Assembly (NCBI GenBank): GCA_964539395.1
Contig: CAZIIU010000011.1
Span: forward strand, 15,102 to 79,101
From: M55B112 sp964539395
GTDB lineage: Bacteria; Bacteroidota; Bacteroidia; Bacteroidales; GCA-2748055
Direction of reading: 5' to 3'
Length of the DNA: 64,000 bases
The translations under genes were made by a program, and so were the position numbers. Of the stretch, positions 51,234-60,505 are shown piece after piece. Under the pieces are notes generated by a model. The model was not told the origin of the DNA and searched no databases. It saw only the letters and a list, made by a program, of their open reading frames with translations. How positions within the stretch are numbered: position 1 is the stretch's first letter; every line of letters starts with the position of its first letter.

Positions 51234-52367
51234 TCACTTCATATACCTATCGTTCCCGGCTGTAGCCTCTTTCGCCAGATCAAGCAACTTCTGTTCCTCC
51301 CTTTCCCAGCAAAGCTCGGACGCGGCCCTTTCCAGGTTAACCTTCCACTGTTTCCTTGAATCGCTATCCAACAACATGCCCGAGATTTGCTTCGCCAGTT
51401 CCTGGGGCTCGCGACTGATACATACCTCCCCTACCCTGAACTGATGAATTACAGCAGACATCTCAGGCAGGTTTGAACAGAGTACCGGAATCCTGGCCTG
51501 GATATAATCAAATATCTTATTTGGTAATGCCAGCCTGTAATTGAGCCCCAGATCCTCCTCAAGCGACAATCCCAAATCACATTGTGGAGTTATTCTCCGC
51601 AACTCCCCCGGAGTTAACCTTCCGGTAAATACCACCTTTCCTTGCAACGCCAGGCGCTCCACCTTACGCTTTAGCACATCACCGATATCACCTTCGCCGG
51701 CAATGAACAGTAGTGTATCCTCCAGGTACTGCATTGCTTCGATCAACAGTTCAAGTCCCCTTCCCTTGTTAATAGCACCCTGGTAGATGATTCTGAACAC
51801 TGAAGGGTAACTACTTAAAAATTCCGGATAAGCTTCAGGTTCGTATGCCTTTGCAAAATTTCTTACCGTTATAAAATCCGTTGTATATTTTTCTTTATAT
51901 ACCTTTGTAATAGAATCACTTACAGTCATTGCATAGGTAAGTTTTGGAACTATCGCTCCTTCAATCCTTTCCCAGATCCGCCGTACCCGCATGCGGTCAA
52001 CAAGCTCAGGTACTTCGATGAAATACTCGTGCGAATCGTAAATTAGTGGGATCCCCCTGAGGCGGCTGACTATGTAATTAGCCGGCAACGTATCAAGATC
52101 GACCGCTACCAGCAAACCGGGCCTTCTGAAAAACACAAGGAAAAAAAACAACCGAAGATTGAAGCTGCAATAGAAGAGCGGTCCCCGGTTAAAAAGCATC
52201 CGGAACCGGGTACTGCCGAAATGGGTGTCAGGAGGCGCCAGGCTGCCATAGAACTTCCGGCCGGTGACCCGTACGGTATATCCTGCCCTTGAAAAGGATT
52301 CCGCCATCCGGTGCACCCGTTGATCGGTAACCAGATCGTTAATAACGGATATATGAACGCGCTTCAT
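51234..52367 (-). CDS. Glycosyltransferase, GT4/GT-B type
   Basis: 377 residues, cytoplasmic face of the membrane. GT-B fold: an N-terminal acceptor domain (MKRVHISVINDLVTDQRVHR; IPLIYDSHEYFIEVPELVDR) and a C-terminal nucleotide-sugar domain (IIYQGAINKGRGLELLIEAM; FIAGEGDIGDVLKRKVERLA; VVFTGRLTPGELRRITPQCD; GLSLEEDLGLNYRLALPNKI with the conserved acidic EED/PNK region). The sugar donor is not predictable. It is divergent from murB and not inside a polysaccharide cluster. Confidence 0.88.
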   Translation of the reverse strand: MKRVHISVINDLVTDQRVHRMAESFSRAGYTVRVTGRKFYGSLAPPDTHFGSTRFRMLFNRGPLFYCSFNLRLFFFLVFFRRPGLLVAVDLDTLPANYIVSRLRGIPLIYDSHEYFIEVPELVDRMRVRRIWERIEGAIVPKLTYAMTVSDSITKVYKEKYTTDFITVRNFAKAYEPEAYPEFLSSYPSVFRIIYQGAINKGRGLELLIEAMQYLEDTLLFIAGEGDIGDVLKRKVERLALQGKVVFTGRLTPGELRRITPQCDLGLSLEEDLGLNYRLALPNKIFDYIQARIPVLCSNLPEMSAVIHQFRVGEVCISREPQELAKQISGMLLDSDSRKQWKVNLERAASELCWEREEQKLLDLAKEATAGNDRYMK

Positions 52368-52403
52368 TGCATACGAAGTTAGAAATATTCTTCAATGTTG
52401 GTT

Positions 52404-52411
52404 ATCTTTGA
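52404..52411 (+). promoter_or_regulatory. murB promoter -7 box (TATCTTTG)
   Basis: Full match to TAnnTTTG, 16 nt before the murB ATG at 52428; a weak -33 TTAG lies 21 nt upstream. Its position downstream of the in-frame ATG at 52395 shows that the later ATG is the real start. Confidence 0.65.
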
Positions 52412-52427
52412 ATCATATTGCACCGCT

Positions 52428-53456
52428 ATGATAAAAATCCACCAGAACTACTCCCTGAAACTTAACAACACTTTTGGGGTGGATATTGTTTCACCACTAT
52501 TCTGCGAGCCGGCAAATCTTAAACAATTGGAACTGGCGGTTCGGTACGCGGAGGATCGCTCCCTGGATAGATATATTATAGGCGAAGGCAGTAACCTGCT
52601 TTTTACCGGCCCGTTCGACGGATTGCTGATCCGACCATTATTTCAGGGCATTGAATTGGTGGACAGTTCATCTTCGGAACTGCTGATAAGGGCAGGAGCA
52701 GGAGTGAACTGGGACAGTTTCGTGGCCTATTGTGTTCAGCAGCAATGGTACGGAACAGAAAACCTGTCCCTGATCCCCGGATCGGTGGGTGCCGTTCCTG
52801 TGCAGAATATAGGTGCATACGGTGTTGAGGCTAAGGATATTATTGAGCTTGTTGAGGTGTTCGATAGTTCAACAATGAGACCGGAGGTATTCTCAAATAC
52901 TGCATGTAAATTTGGCTATCGTGACAGTATTTTCAAGCATGTAAAGCCCGGTATGTATATCGTAACTGCCGTTGTATTCAGACTGGCAAGAAAGGCCGAA
53001 CTAGTTCTCGATTACGGCAATGTCAGGGATACGTTCCTTCAGGAACCGGTACAGAGCCTGCAGACGCTTAGGGAGACGATCATCAGCATCAGGCAAAGTA
53101 AACTACCTGATCCAGGGAAAACCGGAAATGCTGGCAGTTTCTTTAAAAACCCTGTGATCACACAGGAACAGTTTCAGGAAATATCAAAGAAGTTTGGGAA
53201 TGTGCCTGGATTTCCGGCTGAAGCTAACAAAATGAAGGTGCCCGCTGCATGGCTCATCGAAAAAGCCGGCTGGAAAGGTCTCCGCCAGGGAGATACCGGC
53301 ACGTGGCCACATCAACCTTTGGTAATTGTAAACTACGGAACAGCAACGGGAAAAGATATCCTTGAATTTTCCGAGAAAATCCGGAAGAGCGTTTTGGAGG
53401 AATTCAAAATCGACCTTGAGAGGGAGGTAACCGTGATACCAACATGTGGCAACTGA
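52428..53456 (+). CDS. murB: UDP-N-acetylenolpyruvoylglucosamine reductase
   Basis: FAD- and NADPH-dependent reduction of UDP-GlcNAc-enolpyruvate to UDP-MurNAc, the second committed step of peptidoglycan synthesis. 342 residues from ATG at 52428. An upstream in-frame ATG at 52395 precedes the likely transcription start and is rejected. FAD-binding loops YIIGEGSNLLFTGPFDGLLI and LIPGSVGAVPVQNIGAYGVE, catalytic Arg/Ser in FGYRDSIFK and NAGSFFKNPV, and the C-terminal REVTVI with its Glu are all present. E. coli-like (type I) length. Confidence 0.96.
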   Translation: MIKIHQNYSLKLNNTFGVDIVSPLFCEPANLKQLELAVRYAEDRSLDRYIIGEGSNLLFTGPFDGLLIRPLFQGIELVDSSSSELLIRAGAGVNWDSFVAYCVQQQWYGTENLSLIPGSVGAVPVQNIGAYGVEAKDIIELVEVFDSSTMRPEVFSNTACKFGYRDSIFKHVKPGMYIVTAVVFRLARKAELVLDYGNVRDTFLQEPVQSLQTLRETIISIRQSKLPDPGKTGNAGSFFKNPVITQEQFQEISKKFGNVPGFPAEANKMKVPAAWLIEKAGWKGLRQGDTGTWPHQPLVIVNYGTATGKDILEFSEKIRKSVLEEFKIDLEREVTVIPTCGN

Positions 53457-53477
53457 TTTTAGCACCGGCGAGCAACT

Positions 53478-54542
53478 TTATCTGTAAATTCTTCTTTTGT
53501 CCAGCTCTTTCTGATACTCCGCAGCATAACGGTTGTGCTGCGACAGGGTCTTCGAAAATTCATGCCTCCCGCTGAAATCTGCCTTTGCACACATATATAA
53601 ATAATTGTGGTCTTCGTAGTTCAGCACTGCATCGATCGCTGAAACTGAGGGAATGATAATCGGACCAGGAGGTAACCCCTTGTATTTATAGGTATTATAA
53701 GGCGATTCAACCTGCTTGTATTCATGCAAAATCCGTGTAATGGTAAAATCTCCCATGGCAAACTTTAGTGTCGGACAGGCCTGCAATGGGATTCCCTGCC
53801 GCATTCGGTTGATATAAACCCCTGCCACCCGTTCGTTCTCATCATCCACGAGCGTCTCCTCATCGACAATTGAGGCCAGCGTCGACACCTCCTCACGAGT
53901 CATACCCAGCCGCCTGAGCTTACCATCCCGTTTCTCCCAGAACTTCTCATACTCCCGCTCCATTCTGTCTGTAAAATCCTCTGGGGTTGCTGTCCAGTAC
54001 ATCTCATAAGTATTGGGAATGAACATCGCCATGAAGGTCCCCTGTGTAAACCCATATTTCAGGGGAACAGAAGGATCAGTCAGGTGTGATAACAGCTCCA
54101 GCGAATCAGGTATAATATAGCGTGCAACCTTGCCTGCGAGGTGACCAAAGGTCCGGTAGTTGTTGAAAATTACCATTACAGGCGACTGGTTCCCCGACCT
54201 GAGCAGGTTTACCAGCTCATTGTTACTCATCCCGTCTTCCAGGCGATACCGTCCCGGTATTACATGCCCGGGATACCCCTTCTTCTCCGCCACCCATTCG
54301 AAGGATTTCTCACTCATCAGGATCCCCTGTTGCATCAATCCGCTGTATACCTCATCATACTCGCTCCCCGGCTGAATATAAAAATACATGTGTCCCTCTG
54401 CGATCTCCACATTCTCATTAAAAACGCTCTGGTACCTGCCGAACACCAGGATAACGCTGATCATGAGTCCCACAAACACCACCATGAGCGACAGCCGCAC
54501 ATACCTGCCGGCACCCCGTGTTCTTCTTCTTTCAAGCATCAC
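53478..54542 (-). CDS. mltG: Endolytic transglycosylase MltG
   Basis: Inner-membrane lytic transglycosylase proposed to terminate nascent glycan strands. 354 residues: a short cytoplasmic Arg-rich start, one membrane helix (about 17-38), a LysM-like region (GHVIPGRYRLEDGMSNNELV), and the YceG catalytic domain with TLASIVDEETLVDDENERVA (catalytic Glu, about 220-240), GIPLQACPTLKFAMGDF and SPYNTYKYKGLPPGPIIIPS. It faces murB tail to tail. Confidence 0.95.
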   Translation of the reverse strand: MMLERRRTRGAGRYVRLSLMVVFVGLMISVILVFGRYQSVFNENVEIAEGHMYFYIQPGSEYDEVYSGLMQQGILMSEKSFEWVAEKKGYPGHVIPGRYRLEDGMSNNELVNLLRSGNQSPVMVIFNNYRTFGHLAGKVARYIIPDSLELLSHLTDPSVPLKYGFTQGTFMAMFIPNTYEMYWTATPEDFTDRMEREYEKFWEKRDGKLRRLGMTREEVSTLASIVDEETLVDDENERVAGVYINRMRQGIPLQACPTLKFAMGDFTITRILHEYKQVESPYNTYKYKGLPPGPIIIPSVSAIDAVLNYEDHNYLYMCAKADFSGRHEFSKTLSQHNRYAAEYQKELDKRRIYR

Positions 54543-54611
54543 TTAACTATTTTTACATACAAAAATAATATTATTAATACGCACAAACTCCCCCGTTTGT
54601 TTAAGATGCAT

Positions 54612-54619
54612 TAATTTTG
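54612..54619 (+). promoter_or_regulatory. mgsA promoter -7 box (TAATTTTG)
   Basis: Full match to TAnnTTTG, 40 nt before the mgsA ATG. A TTTG at 54596-54599 is too close to serve as -33. Confidence 0.5.
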
Positions 54620-54659
54620 CACCGGAAAATCATTTCCTATAAAGCACAAATACCAAGCC

Positions 54660-55112
54660 ATGAATAAAATAAAACGCATCGCCCTCGTTGCCCACGACAA
54701 CCGGAAAGAGGACCTGAAACAGTGGGTGGAGTACAACTGGTCGAAATTGCACCACCACGAACTCTACTGCACCGGTACTACCGGAAAAATGATCGAGGAG
54801 GCGCTTATGAAAAAAACAACCATGCCCCTCTCAATCACGAAGCTTAAATCCGGACCGCTTGGGGGTGACCAGCAGCTGGGTGCCATGATCGCCGAAGGAA
54901 ACATCGATATCATGATCTTCTTCTGGGACCCGATGCAGCCACAGGCACACGACGTCGACGTGAAGGCGCTGCTCAGAATCACCGTCCTATATAATATCCC
55001 AACCGCATGCAACCGCTCAAGCGCCGATTTTATGATCGACTCGATACACTTCCAACAGGACTACAAACCCATTATTAAGGATTACAGCCAATACATCAAC
55101 AGGGATTTATAG
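54660..55112 (+). CDS. mgsA: Methylglyoxal synthase
   Basis: Converts dihydroxyacetone phosphate to methylglyoxal and phosphate, a glycolytic overflow bypass (cytoplasm). 150 residues, the family length (about 152). Motifs: IALVAHDNRKEDLKQWV (about 7-23), YCTGTTGKMIEEAL (about 38-51), SGPLGGDQQLGAMIAEGNID (catalytic Asp, about 62-81), FFWDPMQPQAHDVDVKALLR (about 88-107), and ACNRSSADFM. Monocistronic. Confidence 0.96.
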   Translation: MNKIKRIALVAHDNRKEDLKQWVEYNWSKLHHHELYCTGTTGKMIEEALMKKTTMPLSITKLKSGPLGGDQQLGAMIAEGNIDIMIFFWDPMQPQAHDVDVKALLRITVLYNIPTACNRSSADFMIDSIHFQQDYKPIIKDYSQYINRDL

Positions 55113-55458
55113 CTCCCGTCGGTAAATTGCATAATCCATTTCTGATGCACCACAACCCGGCTTATTTCTTGGATTCTTTACGTATTATCGGGGGATCGCC
55201 CTTTACACCGCCGCCAGTGTTCGCATCTGTCTTAGCAGCTTATTCTCAAGCAGCTGCCAATATTATTTTGCGGTCTATGAAGCAGCCTTACGACATGTCT
55301 GTACCATTAATTTCCAGTCAACAATATTCTGGTGGGAATTATACGCAGCCTGTATCGTCAACTGCCGGTAAACAAAATTCTGGTGCGAATTATGCACAGG
55401 ATCTCCTTTTCAGCGCAGTCCCTCTATTTAAGCGCAGCATCCGTTTCAGTTCGCATCT
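55113..55458. other. 346-bp gap with degenerate repeats
   Basis: No supported gene; an open frame across it has no homology features and overlaps the aminotransferase end. It contains a 27-bp imperfect direct repeat (55321-55347 and 55372-55398; 23 of 27 identical) and copies of the aminotransferase 3' end (CTCTATTTMAGCGCAGC at 55422-55438, with the gene's own copy at 55457-55473, and a weaker one at 55403-55418). Confidence 0.6.
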
Positions 55459-55473
55459 CTATTTCAGCGCAGC
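55403..55473 (-). repeat. Echoes of the aminotransferase gene end
   Basis: The last codons and stop of the aminotransferase gene read, on the plus strand, CTCTATTTCAGCGCAGC (55457-55473). The same 17 bases recur with one change at 55422-55438, and a 16-base variant lies at 55403-55418. Spacing (35 and 19 bp) is irregular, suggesting an old, decaying duplication. Confidence 0.6.
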
Positions 55474-56652
55474 CAGGGCCTTCTTCAGTCGCTCCATCGC
55501 CCTCTCCAGGTTTTCATCGGAGTTAGCGTAGGAAATCCGCACACATCCCTCGGCACCAAAGGCCGACCCGGGCACGGTTGCAATGTGTCCCTCTTCCAGC
55601 AGGTATATACATAAATCCATCGAATCATTGATCTTCCGGTCGCCGAACGATGTGCCGAAATAGTGACTGAAATCGGGGAAAACATAGAATGCACCGCCGG
55701 GTGTAGGACACTTAACCCCTTCAATATCTAAAATATGGGCAAGTACAAGATCGCGCCTCCTTTTAAAAGCAGCGTTCATCTCTTCCAGGCATGACTGGTC
55801 ACCATTCAAGGCTGCAATAGCGGCCTGCATCGATACGGAAGTGGCGCCTGATGTAACCTGACCCTGAAGCTTGGTACACGCTTTAGCCAACCATTCAGGT
55901 CCGGCCATATACCCGATCCGGTAACCGGTCATGGCATACGCCTTGGAAACACCGTTGATAATTACCACACGGTCGCGGATATTTTCAAACTGTGCAATAG
56001 ATTGATGACCGCCGATAAAATTGATATGCTCATATATCTCGTCGGCGATTACGAACACCTCCTCATGGTCAGCAATAATTGCGGCGAGCGCCTTCAATTC
56101 ATCCTTTGTATAAACGGCCCCTGTCGGATTGGATGGCGAACAAAGTAAGAGTGCACGGGTTTTGGAAGTTATAGCTGCCTTCAACTGTTCGGGTGTCAGT
56201 TTAAACTCTGCATCGATACCGGTCGGAATGATCACATTTTTACCTTCAGCAATTTTTACCTGCTCAGCATAGCTCACCCAGTAGGGCGCCGGGATGATCA
56301 CCTCTTCTCCCCGCTCCACCATGCACTCGATTACATTAGCCAGGGCATGCTTTGCACCCGTACTAACCACGATCTGTGCCTGGGTAAAATCCAGTCCGTT
56401 CTCCCGCTTCAGCTTGTCAGCAATCGCCTGTCGCAGGGCTGGATATCCCGGTACGGGAGCATAAAATGAAAAATTATCATCAATTGCCTTCTTGGCTGCC
56501 TCCTTGATATGATCGGGAGTAAAAAAATCGGGTTCGCCAACACTCAGGTTGATCACATCTACTCCTTTCTCCTTCAGGTCCCTGCCTTTTTGGTTCATTG
56601 CAATGGTAGCTGATGGAGAAAGGGCCCTGATCCTGGATGATAATCGTTCCAT
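55459..56652 (-). CDS. PLP-dependent aminotransferase, class I/II (aspartate aminotransferase-like)
   Basis: 397 residues, fold type I. MERLSSRIRALSPSATIAMN, INLSVGEPDFFTPDHIKEAA, LCSPSNPTGAVYTKDELKAL (PLP Asn/Pro region), DEIYEHINF, the PLP-binding Lys in GVSKAYAMTGYRIGYMAG (about 230), and CVRISYANSDENLERAMERL with the substrate carboxylate Arg. This is the aspartate/tyrosine-type (AspB/AspC) subgroup; substrate range cannot be fixed from sequence. Confidence 0.92.
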   Translation of the reverse strand: MERLSSRIRALSPSATIAMNQKGRDLKEKGVDVINLSVGEPDFFTPDHIKEAAKKAIDDNFSFYAPVPGYPALRQAIADKLKRENGLDFTQAQIVVSTGAKHALANVIECMVERGEEVIIPAPYWVSYAEQVKIAEGKNVIIPTGIDAEFKLTPEQLKAAITSKTRALLLCSPSNPTGAVYTKDELKALAAIIADHEEVFVIADEIYEHINFIGGHQSIAQFENIRDRVVIINGVSKAYAMTGYRIGYMAGPEWLAKACTKLQGQVTSGATSVSMQAAIAALNGDQSCLEEMNAAFKRRRDLVLAHILDIEGVKCPTPGGAFYVFPDFSHYFGTSFGDRKINDSMDLCIYLLEEGHIATVPGSAFGAEGCVRISYANSDENLERAMERLKKALAALK

Positions 56653-56760
56653 GGTGAGTTGTTTTAAAATTATTTTGGACTATGTTTGATAGCGTAAAAA
56701 TACAGTTTTAATTATAAATTCATTAATATTGTATATCACAACTTTCAAAAAATAATTCAC

Positions 56761-57288
56761 ATGCCTGTTTTCCTTGAAATACTGAAATATACAATCCCCT
56801 CCCTCTTGCTTTTAATAACGGTTTGGCTCTTTCTGCGTACCTGGAGCAGGCAGGATGACAAGCGAAGGAAACATGAATTCAACATGCACCTGAAAGATGA
56901 TGTGCTGCCCGTACGATTGCAGGCATATGAACGGATTATTCTTTTTATGGAAAGGATCGCCCCCGAGTCGATCCTGATGCGGCTGAACCGGAAAGGGATG
57001 ACGGCCGAACAACTTCTCTCAGAGCTGCAGAATTCCATCAGGCATGAGTACGAACACAACCTCTCCCAACAAACCTATATAAGCACCGAAGCATGGCAAA
57101 GGGTGCAGACCGCGCGTAACCAGATTGTAAAGATCATCAACGAGTCCGCCGCCGAACTGAACACAGGTGCCAGTGGCGCATCCCTTGGTAAGCTGATCCT
57201 TGAAAAGGTTATGGATCTTAAAACACCTCCTTCCCAGTCAGCGGTCGACTTTCTGAAAAAGGAGGTGAATGAATTGTTTCTCAGCTAA
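56761..57288 (+). CDS. DUF7935-like membrane-anchored protein
   Basis: 175-residue conserved Bacteroidota protein of unknown function: one N-terminal membrane helix (about 8-28, YTIPSLLLLITVWLFLRTW), then a charged, helical cytoplasmic region (RKHEFNMHLKDDVLPVRLQA, YERIILFMERIAPESILMRL). No catalytic motif. Family name given from recall of the pattern, not a search. Divergent from the aminotransferase gene. Confidence 0.7.
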   Translation: MPVFLEILKYTIPSLLLLITVWLFLRTWSRQDDKRRKHEFNMHLKDDVLPVRLQAYERIILFMERIAPESILMRLNRKGMTAEQLLSELQNSIRHEYEHNLSQQTYISTEAWQRVQTARNQIVKIINESAAELNTGASGASLGKLILEKVMDLKTPPSQSAVDFLKKEVNELFLS

Positions 57289-57359
57289 AAAGAGATACCG
57301 TCAGGTCTACACCATCAATTATAGCAACAACTACTGTACCTTTCAGTGCGGTGCAGGGC

Positions 57360-59408
57360 CTATTTTATAAGTTCAACGCTGCGCTTCACGAATTTCGCCA
57401 GGTCTTCCCCCTTCAGCATGTTGTTGGCCAGCAGCGCCAGGTCGGTCAGCTGCTTCACCAGCTTCTCACTTTTTCCGTGCTTCTTCAGCTTCTCAATCCG
57501 CTCATCCTCAATCTTGTCGATCTGCTTCTTCAGCTCTTCCATCTTATCTTTATCCACCTGCGAAATTTCCTCATCCTTCTTCCCTTCCGTGGCTTTTTGC
57601 AGGGATGAATGCTCGTCGCTCAGCTTGCTCTTCCTCGACCGCAACTCGCTCACCTGGGCACCCAGCTTTTTGTCGGTCTTTTCAAGCACCTTCAGTACCA
57701 GCGGATGGTCGGAATTAACGATCAGGTTGTACGAATCGGGCATGGATCCATAGAATGATGCACCTCCGCCCAACTCCGACATGTCTTTCATCCGCCGCAT
57801 AAACTCGTTCTGGGTTATCACCACCGGCTGACCTGTCTCTCCCAAAGCCTCAAAACTTACAATGAAGTGCTCGCTCTTTTCGAGTTGCGACTGAAACACA
57901 GGTGTAAGATCGGCCTTCTGTTCAGCTGTGAGTTTGTCTTCCCTGGAACCGTCTTTCGGAATCAAGCGCTCGATGATATCAGAATCGACCCTGGCGAACC
58001 TGGCATCCTTCAGCTTCATTTCAACGTGGTTCACAAAGTGTACGTCGAGCTGACCGTCGAAGAGCAGCACATCATAACCCTTGGCCCGGGCTGTCTCAAT
58101 ATAGCTGTATTGCTCATCCTTATCGGTTGCATACAGGTAAACCAAAGTTTTATCCTTATCTGTCTGCTCCGGTTTAATTAGTTTTTCATACTCTTCAAAG
58201 GTAAAATACTTACCGTCTGTATTTTTCAGCAAGGTAAATTTCACGGCACGGTCATAAAACTTCTCCTCTGAAATCATACCGTAATTGATAAAGAGTTTCA
58301 GGTCATCCCACTTCTTTTCAAACTGTGCCCTGTCATTCTTGAATATCTCTTCCAGCTTATCGGCGACCTTCTTCATGATGTGTGAAGAGATCTTCTTCAC
58401 ATTGGAGTCGCTTTGCAGGTAACTCCTCGAAACATTAAGCGGTATATCGGGTGAGTCTAAAACGCCATGAAGCAGTGTAAGGAACTCCGGCACGATATCC
58501 TCCACAGAATCGGTGATAAAAACCTGGTTGGAATAGAGTTGAATTTTGTTTCTCTGTACCTCGATATTGCTACTGATCTTCGGAAAGTAAAGAATCCCCG
58601 TGAGGTTGAACGGGTAATCAACATTCAGGTGAATATTGAAGAGCGGCTCATCTGCCATCGGATAAAGGTCACGGTAGAATTTTGCATACTGCTCCTCTTT
58701 TACCTCCGATGGAGCAATGGTCCAAAGCGGCTTTGTATCATTAATTATATTGTCCTTCTCTGTTTCCACCTCTTTACCATCCTTCCAATCCTTCTCTTTT
58801 CCAAATGCTATCTCAACAGGCAGGAAACGGCAATACTTGCTGAGCATCTGCCTGATCCTCTGCTCCTCCAGGAACTCCTCAGAGTCTTTGTCGATATGCA
58901 GGATTACATCCGTACCCCGACGGTCACGCTTCCCCTCCTCGAGACTGAACTCCGGACTTCCATCACAGCTCCACCTGTGTGCTTTGTCCTCCTCTTTCCA
59001 GGATTTAGTCACCAGCTCAACCTTATCCGACACCATAAAGGATGAATAAAAGCCTAGTCCGAAATGACCGATAATGGCATTACTCTCCTTCTTGTATTTC
59101 TCCATGAATTCCTCGGCACTCGAAAAGGCAATCTCATTGATATACTTCTCAATCTCTTCTGTTGTCATTCCGATACCGGCATCCGATACAGTAATGGTCT
59201 TTTTTTTCTTATCGACATTAATCCGGATCGTCAAATCTCCCAGTTCGCCTTTGAAATCCCCAACAGAAGCCAGGGTCTTCAGCTTCTGGGTAGCATCTAC
59301 AGCATTGGATACCAGCTCGCGCAGGAAGATTTCATGGTCGGAATAGAGGAATTTTTTGATGATCGGAAAAATATTTTCCGTTGTAACATTGATTTTACCT
59401 TTCTGCAT
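57360..59408 (-). CDS. htpG: Molecular chaperone HtpG (Hsp90)
   Basis: 682 residues. N-terminal ATPase domain: FLRELVSNAVDATQKLKTLA (about 29-48, catalytic Glu), VSDAGIGMTTEEIEKYI, and GHFGLGFYSSFMVSDKVELV. Middle domain: PLWTIAPSEVKEEQYAKFYR and NVSRSYLQSDSNVKKISSHI (catalytic loop Arg). The C-terminal dimerisation domain is interrupted by a Lys/Glu-rich helical insert (about 600-645, KATEGKKDEEISQVDKDKME), longer than in E. coli HtpG (624 residues) and seen in Bacteroidota versions. Monocistronic. Confidence 0.96.
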   Translation of the reverse strand: MQKGKINVTTENIFPIIKKFLYSDHEIFLRELVSNAVDATQKLKTLASVGDFKGELGDLTIRINVDKKKKTITVSDAGIGMTTEEIEKYINEIAFSSAEEFMEKYKKESNAIIGHFGLGFYSSFMVSDKVELVTKSWKEEDKAHRWSCDGSPEFSLEEGKRDRRGTDVILHIDKDSEEFLEEQRIRQMLSKYCRFLPVEIAFGKEKDWKDGKEVETEKDNIINDTKPLWTIAPSEVKEEQYAKFYRDLYPMADEPLFNIHLNVDYPFNLTGILYFPKISSNIEVQRNKIQLYSNQVFITDSVEDIVPEFLTLLHGVLDSPDIPLNVSRSYLQSDSNVKKISSHIMKKVADKLEEIFKNDRAQFEKKWDDLKLFINYGMISEEKFYDRAVKFTLLKNTDGKYFTFEEYEKLIKPEQTDKDKTLVYLYATDKDEQYSYIETARAKGYDVLLFDGQLDVHFVNHVEMKLKDARFARVDSDIIERLIPKDGSREDKLTAEQKADLTPVFQSQLEKSEHFIVSFEALGETGQPVVITQNEFMRRMKDMSELGGGASFYGSMPDSYNLIVNSDHPLVLKVLEKTDKKLGAQVSELRSRKSKLSDEHSSLQKATEGKKDEEISQVDKDKMEELKKQIDKIEDERIEKLKKHGKSEKLVKQLTDLALLANNMLKGEDLAKFVKRSVELIK

Positions 59409-59632
59409 TGTAGTATTTTTTTCAGTTTTTTACCTCATGGATATTTCCAAAGAATGTGCCAATGGGTATAAACTGACAAACCGTCATATAATTAGAGCCG
59501 CTCTGTAATATATGGCATGAAAAACTGTGTCTGCTTCCGGGTTGACCGGTAGGGCCAATTACTTCAGTGGACCCTCTCCCGGGATTTGTAACTGGGAAGG
59601 GTCGCACGATGAAAGCTCCACTGGAGGTTGTT

Positions 59633-60463
59633 TTAATTGAGGTTTCTGGCATCCACATTCTGTTCGAGCACCCAGACTCCCTCTTCAAACCGGTAACCAT
59701 TGTACGAACCGTCGGGACCGTAAAATTGAAAGTGACCCTGGTAAAGTGGATGCAGAGGTACAACATGATCAAAAACGATCATGCCGAGCCGTGCATCATA
59801 ATTAACTGAAATAGTAAGTTCCGCCGAATACTCCAGTACGATCCGGTCCTTCACCGTTCCCCCGTCCAGAAACTGATCGCCCCTGAAAACCGGTTTACCC
59901 CGCTGGATAGCAAATACCTCGATTGTTTTGATGGATGTGCTTGTATTCTTAAAATCAGCTCCCAACAAAGTATAAAAGGTCTTTCTTTTGTATTTATTGG
60001 TTAACAGGCTGTAATAGACTTTGCCGTGCCAGTCGTCGACCGATTGAGGATATTCTTCAGACCTGATCTCTTCCGATGTACCAGGATTGAGCCGGAAAAC
60101 CTTCACCTCCCCTTTATTATCAATCACCTGCATATAGGCTGAATAATGGTATTCATCGCGGCTGGCCATATAGAGCCAGGAAAACACCTTTACTTGTCCA
60201 TCGTCTGAGATCAGATTACCGATCATATCCAGGCTTTGCCACCTGTGATTAAAGGCGCCTGGCAATTGAAGTGCCTGATAGAACAGGGAATCGATGGCAT
60301 GAAATAACGCCATGTTGGTCCCTGTGATCTCAACATTGTACAATTTGTTGAACATGGTCTTTAACTCCCTCTCGGTCTGAACGATCTCGAGGTAACCAGG
60401 CTTTTCCTGGGAGAAAAGGTGCATTGAAATAAGCAGGAAGATACCAATAGAATATATTCTCAT
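59633..60463 (-). CDS. Secreted protein of unknown function
   Basis: 276 residues with a signal peptide (MRIYSIGIFLLISMHLFSQ). The mature protein is beta-rich with many aromatic residues (VKVFSWLYMASRDEYHYSAY; GHFQFYGPDGSYNGYRFEEG). No family recognised and no metal or catalytic motif stands out. Likely periplasmic or surface-associated. It begins 42 nt after the class III aminotransferase gene and is probably co-transcribed with it. Confidence 0.75.
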   Translation of the reverse strand: MRIYSIGIFLLISMHLFSQEKPGYLEIVQTERELKTMFNKLYNVEITGTNMALFHAIDSLFYQALQLPGAFNHRWQSLDMIGNLISDDGQVKVFSWLYMASRDEYHYSAYMQVIDNKGEVKVFRLNPGTSEEIRSEEYPQSVDDWHGKVYYSLLTNKYKRKTFYTLLGADFKNTSTSIKTIEVFAIQRGKPVFRGDQFLDGGTVKDRIVLEYSAELTISVNYDARLGMIVFDHVVPLHPLYQGHFQFYGPDGSYNGYRFEEGVWVLEQNVDARNLN

Positions 60464-60505
60464 ACTAAAAGGACTTTAAAATACAACGTGAAAAGCCGGA
60501 AAATC

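Noticed and set aside
52395..52427. Longer murB start
   Set aside because: That ATG lies upstream of the TATCTTTG promoter box, and MurB homology begins after Met at 52428.
55127..55531. Possible 134-residue protein on the plus strand
   Set aside because: No domain or signal features, and its end runs antisense through the aminotransferase gene; the stretch is repeat-bearing spacer.
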